From assembly GCA_964236445.1 (NCBI GenBank), contig CAXSDR010000002.1, forward strand, positions 10,773-74,772: a DNA stretch of 64,000 bases, given 5' to 3'. Under the pieces are notes generated by a model. It was not told the DNA's origin. It ran no database searches and saw only the letters and a list, made by a program, of their open reading frames with translations. The first letter of the stretch is position 1, and every line of letters begins with the position of its first letter. Positions 8,708-17,117 of the stretch are shown piece by piece. This DNA comes from CAXSDR01 sp964236445. GTDB taxonomy: Bacteria > Actinomycetota > Actinomycetes > Motilibacterales > Motilibacteraceae. Both the position numbers and the translations under genes were made by a program.

Positions 8708-9450
8708 GACAGGCCGGACTCGCCGGTGCGGATCAAGATGCGCGAGCACTCCTCGCAGCGGAGCACCTCGTCGGCCGCCGCTGCCTTGATGACATTCATG
8801 TCCACGGTGTTGATCTCGAGCCGACATCCGGCACAGCGACGCTGTCGCAGCTCCGCCGCACCGACGCCACCCTGAGCAGTCCGGATCTTGTCGTAGAGCA
8901 CGATCAAGGGGGCGCTGATGCTCGACACCAACGCGTCGCGCGAAGCCTGTGTGGCCCACACCTCGGTGTCGATTTCCGAGGTGAGCGCGTCCCGCCGGGC
9001 GAGGACGGCGTCGAGCTCGGCCTGCTGTCTGCGCTGTGCTGCCGTGAGCGCGTCGGCCTCGGCCTGCACGGTCTCGAGCCGCTCCATGATCTCCAGCTCG
9101 ACCTCCTCGAGCGCCCCCTGGCGGCGAGCCAGGGACGCGATCTCCGACTGGAGATCGACGAGCTCCTTCGACGTCAGACCCGTGCCCGCGTCGAGCCGGC
9201 CCTGATCGCGCGCGGCGCGAGAGCGTACGAGGTCCACGTCGGTGTCGGCCTTGCTCTGCTCGCGCTCCAGATCGCTCGCCGTCGTCTGCACCGCAACCGT
9301 GAGGTCGCGCAGATGGCGCAGCTCGCCCTCCATGCGGGCGATCTCGGCCAGCTCGGGCAGGGTGCGGCGGCGGTGCGCGAGCTGGGCCAGCCTCGTGTCG
9401 AACATCTGCAGCTCGAGCAGGCGCAGCTGCTCAGCGGGCTCGGCTCTCAG
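8704..9450 (-). CDS. CT398-like coiled-coil protein with C4 zinc ribbon; probable CTG start
   Basis: About 248 residues. A long Arg/Glu/Ala/Leu coiled coil (residues 20-190) is followed by a C4 zinc ribbon with CAGC and CEEC pairs. The family is conserved upstream of rnhA in Actinobacteria; no enzymatic activity is established. The first ATG (9405) would remove part of the conserved N-terminus. The frame stays open upstream, and a CTG at 9450 has GAGGAG 6 bases before it and gives RAEPAEQLRLLELQ, which fits the family opening (KADPADQLRLLDLQ type). No ATG, GTG or TTG lies in frame between the preceding nif3 stop and 9405. It sits 30 bases after the Nif3-like gene in the same operon. Confidence 0.82.
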   Translation of the reverse strand: MRAEPAEQLRLLELQMFDTRLAQLAHRRRTLPELAEIARMEGELRHLRDLTVAVQTTASDLEREQSKADTDVDLVRSRAARDQGRLDAGTGLTSKELVDLQSEIASLARRQGALEEVELEIMERLETVQAEADALTAAQRRQQAELDAVLARRDALTSEIDTEVWATQASRDALVSSISAPLIVLYDKIRTAQGGVGAAELRQRRCAGCRLEINTVDMNVIKAAAADEVLRCEECSRILIRTGESGLS

Positions 9451-9480
9451 CGCGGGCTCCTCGGTCGAGACAACGGGAAA

Positions 9481-10617
9481 CTACTCCGCACGCACGTGCG
9501 CCGTCCACGGATCGGTCACGATCTCGGAAGCGACGACCTCCACCGTAGTGCCGTTCGCCGACAGGGCGTCGGCCAGCAAGCCGGCCGCCACCGGCACCCA
9601 GGGCCATTCGCTCGCCCAGTGCCCCGGGTCGACGAGCGACGGCCCGCGCTCGGACAGCGCCTCGGACACCGGGTGATGTCGCAGGTCTGCTGTCACGAAC
9701 ACGTCGACCGCTGCTCTGCGCGCGGCACCGAGCAGCGAGTCGCCGGACCCGCCGCAGACGGCGACGGTGCTGACGACCCGGCCCGGCGGCCCGGCGGCGC
9801 GGATGCCGGCCGGCGTCGGCGGCAATGCGCCCGCGACGCGGCGTACGAAGTCGGGAAAGCTCTCGGGCGCCGCAAGCCGGCCCACCCGGCCCAGCCCTCG
9901 GGGCCCGGGCGCCGTTGCTGTCTCGGTGATGTCGATCGCCGGCTGCTCGTAGGGATGTGCCGCGCGGACCGCGGTCAGGACCGCGTCCCTGGCACTGCGA
10001 GGGAGCACCATCTCGACCCTGAGCTCGACCGTCGTCGATCGCTCGCCGACCATGCCCACCGTGGGCCGCGCGCCCGCCACGGGCTCGAACGTTCCCTCGC
10101 CCTGCCCGACGTAGGCGCAGCGCCGGTAGCTCCCCTGCGTGCCCGCACCGGCCCCCGATGCGGCATCGATCACGGCCTCAGCGCTCGCGACGGGAACGTG
10201 CACGACGAGCTTGTCCATGGCCACGTCGGGACGGGCGTCGAGCGGCGTCAGGTCGATGAGCCCCAGCGCATCGGCGAGCGCGTCGGACACTCCCGGGCGG
10301 GCGACATCGGCGTTGGTGTGCGCGACGTGCAGCGCGATGCCCGACGTGATGAGCCGGTGCACGAGCCGGCCTTTGGCCGTGGTCGCCGCGACCGACGTGG
10401 TGCCTCGCAGATAGAGCGGATGGTGCGTGAGGAGGAGGTCGAACCCCCCGCGCACAGCCTGCTCGACGACCGACTCGACGGGATCGACGGCGACCAGCAC
10501 CCGGCGTACGGCGGCGTCGGGGTCCCCGCAGACGAGACCGACAGCATCCCACTCCTCGGCGCCGCGGGGGTCGTAGAGCGCCTCGACGGCGGCGGCGACA
10601 TCACGCACAGCGCTCAT
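9481..10617 (-). CDS. Nif3-like dinuclear metal centre protein
   Basis: 378 residues. The Nif3/YbgI/YqfO family forms toroidal hexamers with a two-metal site; GTP cyclohydrolase-like activity has been proposed for some members but the role is unsettled. Metal-site motifs are visible: LLLTHHPLYL, HVAHTNAD near residue 100, and a C-terminal GHWASEWPW region with DVFVTADLRHH. Residues about 130-240 hold the inserted PII-like domain found in longer family members. It is the first gene of a minus-strand run with the zinc-ribbon and RNase H/phosphatase genes, a standard actinobacterial order. Confidence 0.92.
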   Translation of the reverse strand: MSAVRDVAAAVEALYDPRGAEEWDAVGLVCGDPDAAVRRVLVAVDPVESVVEQAVRGGFDLLLTHHPLYLRGTTSVAATTAKGRLVHRLITSGIALHVAHTNADVARPGVSDALADALGLIDLTPLDARPDVAMDKLVVHVPVASAEAVIDAASGAGAGTQGSYRRCAYVGQGEGTFEPVAGARPTVGMVGERSTTVELRVEMVLPRSARDAVLTAVRAAHPYEQPAIDITETATAPGPRGLGRVGRLAAPESFPDFVRRVAGALPPTPAGIRAAGPPGRVVSTVAVCGGSGDSLLGAARRAAVDVFVTADLRHHPVSEALSERGPSLVDPGHWASEWPWVPVAAGLLADALSANGTTVEVVASEIVTDPWTAHVRAE

Positions 10618-10654
10618 GTGGCGACGCCAGCGACGGCCGACGGTCTGACAGGTG

Positions 10655-10726
10655 TGGGCCCGGACGGTCTCGAACCGCCGACCCCCTCGGTGTAAACGAG
10701 GTGCTCTACCGCTGAGCTACAGGCCC
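10655..10726 (-). tRNA. tRNA-Val, anticodon TAC
   Basis: 72 nt on the minus strand. The acceptor arm GGGCCTG pairs with CGGGCCC, the D arm is GTAGCTCAGCGGTAGAGC, and the anticodon stem-loop is CCTCG-TTTACAC-CGAGG with TAC as the anticodon. The T arm contains GGTTCGAGACC. The 3' CCA is not encoded. It lies between the Nif3-like gene and the peroxiredoxin gene. Confidence 0.95.
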
Positions 10727-10743
10727 CTGACGTGGTGGACAGA

Positions 10744-11232
10744 CTAACGGGCGGCACGGGCTCGCAGCGCTGCTTCGTAGTCGGCCACGTCGCGCGCATC
10801 GCCGGGTCCGTTGACGACCGACCAGAGCACGAGCCCGTCGCGGTCGACGAGGAAGCTGGCACGCATCGCGAAGCCGCGGGGCTCGACGAAGGCCCCGTAG
10901 CGACGCGAGACCTCGCCGTGGGGCCAGAAGTCCGAGAGCAGAGGGAAAGGCAGGTCGTTCTGCTCGGCGAAGGCACGAAGCGCTGACGTCGGGTCGCAGC
11001 AGATGCCGGCCACCTGCACACCGGCGGGCCCGGAGGCGGCCTGCAGGTCGTCGAACCCGGCCTTCAGTGCGCCGAGCTCACCGTCGCACGTGGGCGTGAA
11101 GGCGTGGGGGAAGAAGACGAGCAGGGCGGCGCCGGTCGGAGCCAGCAGCGAGGACAGGGAGACGGGCGTCCCGTGTTCGTCGTCGAGCTCGAAGTCGGGG
11201 GCCGTGTCACCGACGTGCGGGGCCTCGGTCAA
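10744..11232 (-). CDS. peroxiredoxin, AhpE type
   Basis: 162 residues from a TTG start that overlaps the DUF3052 stop (TTGA), so translation is coupled. It reduces hydroperoxides in the cytoplasm. The thioredoxin fold carries the peroxidatic motif PHAFTPTC with Cys49 and the supporting Arg in MRASFLVDRDG. This resembles the AhpE one-cysteine group rather than typical 2-Cys AhpC. A CC pair near residue 78 (AGICCDP) could supply a resolving thiol, but that is a guess. The DUF3052/peroxiredoxin pair is a common actinobacterial arrangement. Confidence 0.9.
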   Translation of the reverse strand: MTEAPHVGDTAPDFELDDEHGTPVSLSSLLAPTGAALLVFFPHAFTPTCDGELGALKAGFDDLQAASGPAGVQVAGICCDPTSALRAFAEQNDLPFPLLSDFWPHGEVSRRYGAFVEPRGFAMRASFLVDRDGLVLWSVVNGPGDARDVADYEAALRARAAR

Positions 11233-11669
11233 CGGCGTGAGGCCTTAGGTGCCACGAGCCGGGTGCCCGACCACTCGGGCGACGCGCTGACGCTGCTTGT
11301 CTGCGACAACCCGGCGGTGGGCGCCGCGTCGCCGATGTCGCTGGGCTCCACGTGGCCCGACCGACCGCTCTTGGGGGTCAGCAGCCACACGACGCCGCCG
11401 TCGGCCAGGTCGGTCAGCGAGTCCATCAGGGCATCGACGAGGTCACCGTCGTCGTCGCGCCACCAGAGCAGCACGACGTCCACCACGTCGTCGGGCTCCT
11501 CGGTGACCAGCTCGTTGCCCGTGAGGGAGGCGATCCCGAGGCGCAGGTCCTCGTCGCAGTCGTCGTCGTGCCCCAGCTCGAGCACCACCTGCCCCGGCTT
11601 GAGTCCCAACCGGCCCGCGAGAGCGCGTTGGCTCTCGGCGGACTCCGCGGACTCCGCGGTCGCGCTCAC
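11229..11669 (-). CDS. DUF3052 family protein
   Basis: 146 residues from a GTG start. The N-terminus has an ESAESQRALAGRLGLKPGQV helix followed by VVLELGHDDDCDEDL. Then come a hydrophobic strand (VVDVVLLWWRDDDGDL) and a WLLTPKSGRSG segment. This is the usual DUF3052 layout, which recalls a methyltransferase-like Rossmann shape without a proven activity. It is found next to AhpE-type peroxiredoxin and aceE across Actinobacteria, as here, and its stop overlaps the peroxiredoxin start. Confidence 0.85.
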   Translation of the reverse strand: MSATAESAESAESQRALAGRLGLKPGQVVLELGHDDDCDEDLRLGIASLTGNELVTEEPDDVVDVVLLWWRDDDGDLVDALMDSLTDLADGGVVWLLTPKSGRSGHVEPSDIGDAAPTAGLSQTSSVSASPEWSGTRLVAPKASRR

Positions 11670-11833
11670 GTCTAATCCTCCAGTGCCATGCGGTGACGTC
11701 GACGGACGTCGACGCGGATGTCTGCGGCCTCGGAGCCGGGACGTGACTGGTAGTCAACGCGGTCGGCGCCTCCAGGCGCAAGCGTTGCCGAAGATTGGGG
11801 CGTGAGTCGCGCGTCAGGGGGCATGGCGACGGC

Positions 11834-12058
11834 ATGGTGACCGCCGTGGGACGCGTCGTGCGCTGGGACGAGAGCCACGAGCGCGGAGCCGTGATCGTCG
11901 AAGGGCTGCCCGTCGAGCTGGCGGTGCCGCTGAAGGTCGTGAACGCACCCGGCGGGCGGATGCTGGAGACGGGCGAGCTCGTCGAGATCGCCTACGAGGT
12001 CGGCCCGGACGGGCACTACGTCGTGCACCGGGCCTGCCCGACCGATGAAGGCGACTGA
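11834..12058 (+). CDS. small cold-shock-domain-like hypothetical protein
   Basis: 74 residues from the ATG at 11834 (MVTAVGRVVRWDESHERGAV); a GTG at 11837 is also possible. The opening GRVVRWDESHERGAVIVEG resembles the first strands of a cold-shock/OB fold, where GxVKWFNxxKGFGFI is usual. The nucleic-acid-binding aromatics are not conserved, so I keep only a loose comparison. The rest is beta-rich (VPLKVVNAPGGRMLETGELV). It lies between the divergent DUF3052 gene and the convergent yjbQ-like gene. Confidence 0.55.
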   Translation: MVTAVGRVVRWDESHERGAVIVEGLPVELAVPLKVVNAPGGRMLETGELVEIAYEVGPDGHYVVHRACPTDEGD

Positions 12059-12070
12059 CCTCAGCCGGCC

Positions 12071-12493
12071 TCAACCAGCGAGGAGGCTCAGCCGCACCTG
12101 GCGCGTCGGGTTGTCCACATTCGTGTCGACGAGGACGATCGACTGCCAGGTCCCGAGCGCGAGCTCGCCGCCGATCACGGGAACCATCGCCGACGGCGCG
12201 ATGAACGCCGGCAGGACGTGGTCGCGGCCATGCCCCGGCGAACCGTGCCGGTGACGCCAGCTCTCGCCTGAAGGCTGCGGCGGCAGCAGGAAGCGCAGCG
12301 CCGTGAGCAGGTCGTCGTCACTGCCGGCACCCGTCTCGAGCACCGCGACACCCGCTGTCGCGTGCGGCACCCAGATGTTGAGCAGCCCGTCCTCGTCCGC
12401 GGCCTGCTCACCCAGGAACGCCGCGCATCGCCCGGTCAGGTCGATAACGGCTTCGCGGTGGCCGGTGGACACGGTCAGCACTGTCGTACGCAT
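12071..12493 (-). CDS. YjbQ/UPF0047 family protein (secondary thiamine-phosphate synthase-like)
   Basis: 140 residues, the normal family length. The conserved motifs are all present: NIWVPHATAGVAVLETG, DDDLLTALRFLLPP, then HRHGSPGHGRDHVLPAF and GTWQSIVLVDTN. The E. coli homologue YjbQ shows weak thiamine-phosphate synthase activity when overproduced, but its natural role is uncertain. It is divergent from aceE, with 54 bases between the starts. Confidence 0.9.
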   Translation of the reverse strand: MRTTVLTVSTGHREAVIDLTGRCAAFLGEQAADEDGLLNIWVPHATAGVAVLETGAGSDDDLLTALRFLLPPQPSGESWRHRHGSPGHGRDHVLPAFIAPSAMVPVIGGELALGTWQSIVLVDTNVDNPTRQVRLSLLAG

Positions 12494-12547
12494 GCCCGCG
12501 GCTTACCCGGTTTAGCGGCCGGGGCTCCCAGGGGGGATGATGTCGGC

Positions 12548-15304
12548 GTGGCTACCGACCCCAGCCGCCCGTTGGTCGGACGCCGGGAAACCCCTGGCGC
12601 CCTGACGTCACACCCCGACGTCGACCCGGGCGAGACCCAAGAATGGCTCGAATCTCTCGACGCAGTAGTCGACAACGTCGGCCCCCGTCGTGCCCGATAT
12701 CTCGTGGAACGCCTCGTCGCCCACGCGCAGTCGCGCCAGGTGGGGGTGCCCGACCTGCGCTCGACCGACTTCGTCAACACCGTCGCCCCGGGCGACGAGC
12801 CCGACTACCCCGGCGATGAGGCCCTCGAGACCCGCATCACCAACATGATGCGGTGGAACGCCGCGATCATGGTGTCGCGGGCCAACCGCCCGGGCATCGG
12901 CGTCGGCGGGCACATCGCGTCCTACGCCTCCTCGGCAGTTCTCTACGAAGTCGGCTTCCAGCACTTCTTCCGGGGCAAGGACGCGCCCGGCGGTGGCGAC
13001 CAGGTGTTCTTCCAGGGTCACGCCTCCCCCGGGATGTACGCCCGTGCCTTCGCCGAGGGCCGCCTCACCGAGGCTGACCTCGACTCGTTCCGTCAGGAGC
13101 TCTCGGCGGTCGAAGGCCGTGGTCTGCCCTCCTATCCGCACCCTCGCCTGATGCCCGACTTCTGGGAGTTCCCGACCGTCTCGATGGGCCTCGGCCCGAT
13201 CGACTCGATCTACCAGGCCCGGTTCAACCGCTATCTGCAGGGCCGCGGGCTCAAGGACACGTCCGGCTGCCGCGTCTATGCGTTCCTCGGCGACGGGGAG
13301 ATGGACGAGCCCGAGTCCCTGGGTGCCCTCGGCGTCGCCTCGCGCGAGGGGCTCGACAACCTCACCTTCATCATCAACTGCAACCTGCAACGCCTCGACG
13401 GACCCGTGCGTGGCAACGGCAAGATCGTCCAGGAGCTCGAGAGCTATTTCCGGGGCGCCGGCTGGAATGTCGTCAAGTGCCTGTGGGACCGCCAGTGGGA
13501 CCCGCTCATCGGTGCCGACAGTGAAGGCGTCCTGCTCGACGCGCTCGTCGACGTCCCCGACGGGCAGTGGCAGACCTACAGCGTCGAGGGCGGTGCGCAC
13601 TTCCGTGAGCACTTCTTCGGCCGCGACCCGCGTCTGGCCGCGATGGTCGAGGACCTGACCGATGACCAGCTCGCCGCGCTGGCCCGCGGTCGCGGCGGCC
13701 ACGACCCGCACAAGGTCTACGCCGCCTATGCCGCCGCCAACGCCCACAAGGGTGCACCGACGGTGATCCTGGCCCAGACGGTCAAGGGCTGGACCCTGCG
13801 CAGCTTCGAGGCACGCAACGCGACGCACCAGATGAAGAAGCTCACCAAGGCCGACCTCAAGGAGTTCCGCGACCGCATCTCGATGCCGTTCGACGACGCG
13901 ACGCTCGAGCAGCCGCTGCCGCCCTACTTCCGCTTCCCCGACGGCTCCCCCGAGATGCGCTACCTGCAGGAGCGGCGTGCCGCGTTGGGCGGTTCGCTGC
14001 CCAAGCGCAACGGTGAGGCGCACGACGTCCTGACGCTGCCGGGGGACGCGGCCTATGCAGACATGGCCAAAGGCTCGGGCAAGCAGCACGTGGCGACGAC
14101 GATGGCGTTCGTCCGGTTGCTCAAGGACCTCATCAAGGACCCCAGCATCGGGCCCCGGTTCGCGCCGGTGATTCCCGACGAGGCGCGTACGTTCGGCATG
14201 GACTCGCTCTTCCCGACAGCGAAGATCTACTCCCCGCACGGGCAGAACTACGAAGCGGTCGACCGCGCCCTGCTGCTGTCCTACAAGGAGGCGACCAACG
14301 GTCAGCTCCTGCACGAGGGGATCACCGAGGCAGGCTCGATGGCCTCGGTCATCGCCGCCGCCACGTCCTATGCCACGCACGGCGTGTCGATGATCCCGAT
14401 CTACATCTTCTACTCGATGTTCGGCTTCCAGCGCACCGGCGACCAGATGTGGAAGCTCGGCGACCAGCTCGGTCGTGGGTTCCTGCTCGGGGCCACCGCG
14501 GGGCGCACGACGCTCAACGGTGAAGGTCTGCAGCATGAGGACGGCCACAGCCCGATTCTGGCGGCGACGAACCCCGCTTGCGTGTCCTACGACCCCGCCT
14601 ACGGCTTCGAGGTCGCGCAGATCGTGCGCGACGGCCTCCGCCGGATGTATGGCGAGTCACCGGAGGACGTCTTCTACTACCTCACGGTCTACAACGAGCC
14701 CTATCAGCACCCGGCGCAGCCGGAGGGCCTCGACGTCGACGGCCTGCTCAAGGGGCTCTACCGCTATGCAGCGGCACCCGAGCTGCCCGAGGCACCGCAC
14801 GCGCAGCTGTTGGCCAGCGGTGTGGCGGTCCCGTGGGCGCTCGAGGCGCAGCGCATGCTCGCGGAGGACTGGGGCGTCTCCGCGGCGGTGTGGTCCGCGA
14901 CCTCGTGGACCGAGCTGCGCCGCGAGGCGCTGCGCTGCGACGAGTGGAACATGGTCAACCCCGACGGGGAGGTCCGTGTCCCCTACGTCACCCGGGCCCT
15001 CGACGGCGCGGCGGGTCCCGTCGTCGCGGTGTCCGACTACGTACGCGCCCTGCCCGACGGCATCCGCCAGTGGGTTCCCGGCGACTGGGCGTCGCTCGGG
15101 ACGGACGGCTACGGCCAGTCCGACACCCGGGGTGCCCTGCGTCGCCACTTCCGCATCGACCCGCCGTCGATCGTGGTCGCCACGCTGAGTCAGCTTGCAC
15201 GTCGCGGCGAGGTGAAGCCCGAAGCGCCCCGCGAGGCGATCGAGCGCTACCAGCTGCTCGACATCCGGGCGGCAGGCGCGGGCAACACCATGGGCGAGAG
15301 CTAG
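12548..15304 (+). CDS. aceE: pyruvate dehydrogenase E1 component, homodimeric type
   Basis: 918 residues from the GTG at 12548; AGGGGGG lies about 11 bases upstream. It decarboxylates pyruvate with thiamine diphosphate and feeds acetyl groups to the E2 lipoyl domains. The ThDP motif is visible as GDGEMDEPESLGALGVASRE followed by FIINCNLQRLDG. The body matches the single-chain actinobacterial/gammaproteobacterial AceE type, including GRTTLNGEGLQHEDGHS near residue 655 and YYLTVYNEPYQHP. The frame is fully open over 2.7 kb. A hairpin terminator follows 16 bases after the stop. Confidence 0.97.
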   Translation: MATDPSRPLVGRRETPGALTSHPDVDPGETQEWLESLDAVVDNVGPRRARYLVERLVAHAQSRQVGVPDLRSTDFVNTVAPGDEPDYPGDEALETRITNMMRWNAAIMVSRANRPGIGVGGHIASYASSAVLYEVGFQHFFRGKDAPGGGDQVFFQGHASPGMYARAFAEGRLTEADLDSFRQELSAVEGRGLPSYPHPRLMPDFWEFPTVSMGLGPIDSIYQARFNRYLQGRGLKDTSGCRVYAFLGDGEMDEPESLGALGVASREGLDNLTFIINCNLQRLDGPVRGNGKIVQELESYFRGAGWNVVKCLWDRQWDPLIGADSEGVLLDALVDVPDGQWQTYSVEGGAHFREHFFGRDPRLAAMVEDLTDDQLAALARGRGGHDPHKVYAAYAAANAHKGAPTVILAQTVKGWTLRSFEARNATHQMKKLTKADLKEFRDRISMPFDDATLEQPLPPYFRFPDGSPEMRYLQERRAALGGSLPKRNGEAHDVLTLPGDAAYADMAKGSGKQHVATTMAFVRLLKDLIKDPSIGPRFAPVIPDEARTFGMDSLFPTAKIYSPHGQNYEAVDRALLLSYKEATNGQLLHEGITEAGSMASVIAAATSYATHGVSMIPIYIFYSMFGFQRTGDQMWKLGDQLGRGFLLGATAGRTTLNGEGLQHEDGHSPILAATNPACVSYDPAYGFEVAQIVRDGLRRMYGESPEDVFYYLTVYNEPYQHPAQPEGLDVDGLLKGLYRYAAAPELPEAPHAQLLASGVAVPWALEAQRMLAEDWGVSAAVWSATSWTELRREALRCDEWNMVNPDGEVRVPYVTRALDGAAGPVVAVSDYVRALPDGIRQWVPGDWASLGTDGYGQSDTRGALRRHFRIDPPSIVVATLSQLARRGEVKPEAPREAIERYQLLDIRAAGAGNTMGES

Positions 15305-15320
15305 ACACCGACAAGCGCAA

Positions 15321-15346
15321 GGGCCGCAGCCATCTCGCTGCGGCCC
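15321..15346. terminator. terminator hairpin after aceE
   Basis: GGGCCGCAGC and GCTGCGGCCC form a perfect 10 bp stem around a CATCTC loop, starting 16 bases after the aceE stop. There is no clear T tract, as is common in high-GC Actinobacteria. Confidence 0.75.
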
Positions 15347-15435
15347 TCGTCGTCTGTCCTGCGTGACAGATGTCATTGCCGCCTCGTGACGCGGTGCATG
15401 CCCGCGGCCCCCACGTCGTGAGAGATCGTCGATGC

Positions 15436-16326
15436 ATGACGACAGCGATAGAACTCGGCGGACTGACCAAGCGCTATGGTGCCGTGACGGCCGTGGACGG
15501 CCTGGATCTGCGGATCGAACGCGGAGAGGTCGTCGCCTTCCTCGGCCCCAACGGAGCAGGCAAGTCGACCACCATCGACATGATGCTCGGCTTGTCCAGG
15601 CCCGACGCGGGCGAGGTCCGCGTCCTCGGGCAGACCCCGCAGCGCGCGGTGGCGCAGGGACGCATCGCCGCCGTTCTGCAGAGCGGTGGCCTGCTCAAGG
15701 ACGTCACGGTGCGCGAGACGGTCGCCTTGACCGCCTCGCTGTTCGCGCACTCCCGTCCTGTCGGTGAGGTGCTCGAGCGTGCGGATATCACCGCCATCGG
15801 CTCGCGACGCGTGGGCAAGTGCTCCGGCGGTGAACAGCAACGCCTGCGCTTCGCGATGGCCCTGCTACCCGACCCCGAGCTGCTCGTGCTCGACGAGCCC
15901 ACCACCGGCATGGACGTCGAGGGCCGTCGCGCCTTCTGGGGGGCCATCCGCGAGGACGCCTCGAACGGCCGCACGATCGTCTTCGCGACGCACTACCTCG
16001 ACGAGGCCGATGCCTATGCCGATCGCATCGTGCTCGTGCGCCACGGCAAGGTCGTCGCGGACGGCACGGCCTCGCACATCAAGAGCCTCTCGCTGGGGCG
16101 TACGGTCCGGGCGACGTTGCCCGCGGCGGACGCCCACGCACTGTCCGCTCTGCCGGGCGTCGACTCCGTCGAGGTACGCGGCGACACCGTGCTCCTGCAG
16201 GCCTCGGACTCCGATGCCGTCGCGCGCCACCTGCTGACCCGGACCGCTGCGCGTGACCTCGAAGTCACCTCCCACGGCCTGGAAGACGCCTTCATCGCCC
16301 TCACCTCGGATCGGAGCTCGTCATGA
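15436..16326 (+). CDS. ABC transporter ATP-binding protein (ABC-2 exporter)
   Basis: 296 residues from the ATG at 15436. It powers the exporter formed with the next gene. Walker A is GPNGAGKST (residues 37-45), the signature is CSGGEQQR (residue 129 onward, Cys in place of the usual Leu), Walker B is LLVLDEPTTG and the switch His is in FATHYLDE. The C-terminal 80 residues form the extra domain of DrrA/BcrA-type ATPases. The stop overlaps the permease start (ATGA). The four genes from 15436 to 18918 overlap in series and form one exporter/two-component operon. Confidence 0.92.
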   Translation: MTTAIELGGLTKRYGAVTAVDGLDLRIERGEVVAFLGPNGAGKSTTIDMMLGLSRPDAGEVRVLGQTPQRAVAQGRIAAVLQSGGLLKDVTVRETVALTASLFAHSRPVGEVLERADITAIGSRRVGKCSGGEQQRLRFAMALLPDPELLVLDEPTTGMDVEGRRAFWGAIREDASNGRTIVFATHYLDEADAYADRIVLVRHGKVVADGTASHIKSLSLGRTVRATLPAADAHALSALPGVDSVEVRGDTVLLQASDSDAVARHLLTRTAARDLEVTSHGLEDAFIALTSDRSSS

Positions 16327-17117
16327 CCTCGGTCGGCACCACTCCCACGCAAGCCGCTGCGCCGCGCCGCGAGCCGGCCTTCGGCGGGTTCTCCGTGGGC
16401 TTCCTCGCACTGGAGATCCGCCGGATCCTGCGCAACAAGCGCAGCATGATCTTCACGCTGGTGATGCCGTCGGGCTTCTTCCTGCTCTTCGGGAACTCGG
16501 GCAGCGACAGGACGATCAGCGGCGCCGACGCCTTGGCCTACACGATGGTGAGCTTCGCGGTCTACGGCGCGATGGTGGCGTGCACGAGTGCCGGCGCCTC
16601 GGTCGCCGTGGAGCGGGCGCAGGGCTGGACGCGCCAGCTGCGGCTCACCCCGCTGCGACCGCCTGCCTACATCGCCGTGAAAATCCTCGCGGCGCTGACA
16701 CTCGGTGGCATCGCCATCGTCGTCGTCGATGTGGTCGGCGCCCTGCGTGGTGTCGGCCTGCCGTGGCACGTCTGGCTGCTGACCGGGTTGGCCGCTTGGG
16801 CCGGCGCCCTCGTCTTCGCCGCGTTCGGGCTGTTCGTCGGCTATCTCGTTCCGGCGGAGAACGTGATGCAGCTCCTCGGGCCAGCGCTCGCGATCATGGC
16901 CTCGCTCGGTGGCGTGTTCATCCCGTTGCAGTACCTTCCGCACGGGATGCAGCAGCTGGCTCTGTGGCTGCCCGTCTATGGCGTCAGCGCGATCGCCCGC
17001 GCCCCCCTCACCGGCGACGCGGTCACGATCCGCGAGGTGGCTAACGTGGTGGCGTGGACGCTGATCTTCGGCGGCGGAGCGGCAAGCCTGTTCCGCCGAG
17101 ACACAGCGAGGGTGTGA
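16323..17117 (+). CDS. ABC-2 type permease
   Basis: 264 residues with six predicted membrane helices, beginning with the cytoplasmic amphipathic ILRNKRSMIFTLVMP segment typical of ABC-2 permeases. A central TRQLRLTPLRPPAYIAVKIL coupling region precedes helix 3, and the GGVFIPLQYLPHGMQ segment precedes the last helix. It forms the membrane channel for the ATPase encoded just upstream. Together with the histidine kinase and response regulator this is the LiaFSR/DesKR-like arrangement often linked to envelope stress or drug efflux. The substrate is unknown. Confidence 0.9.
   Translation: MTSVGTTPTQAAAPRREPAFGGFSVGFLALEIRRILRNKRSMIFTLVMPSGFFLLFGNSGSDRTISGADALAYTMVSFAVYGAMVACTSAGASVAVERAQGWTRQLRLTPLRPPAYIAVKILAALTLGGIAIVVVDVVGALRGVGLPWHVWLLTGLAAWAGALVFAAFGLFVGYLVPAENVMQLLGPALAIMASLGGVFIPLQYLPHGMQQLALWLPVYGVSAIARAPLTGDAVTIREVANVVAWTLIFGGGAASLFRRDTARV

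Noticed and set aside
12608..14548. Long open frame of 646 codons on the minus strand inside aceE
   Set aside because: It lies wholly antisense to aceE, has no family-like pattern and follows from the GC-rich third codon positions.
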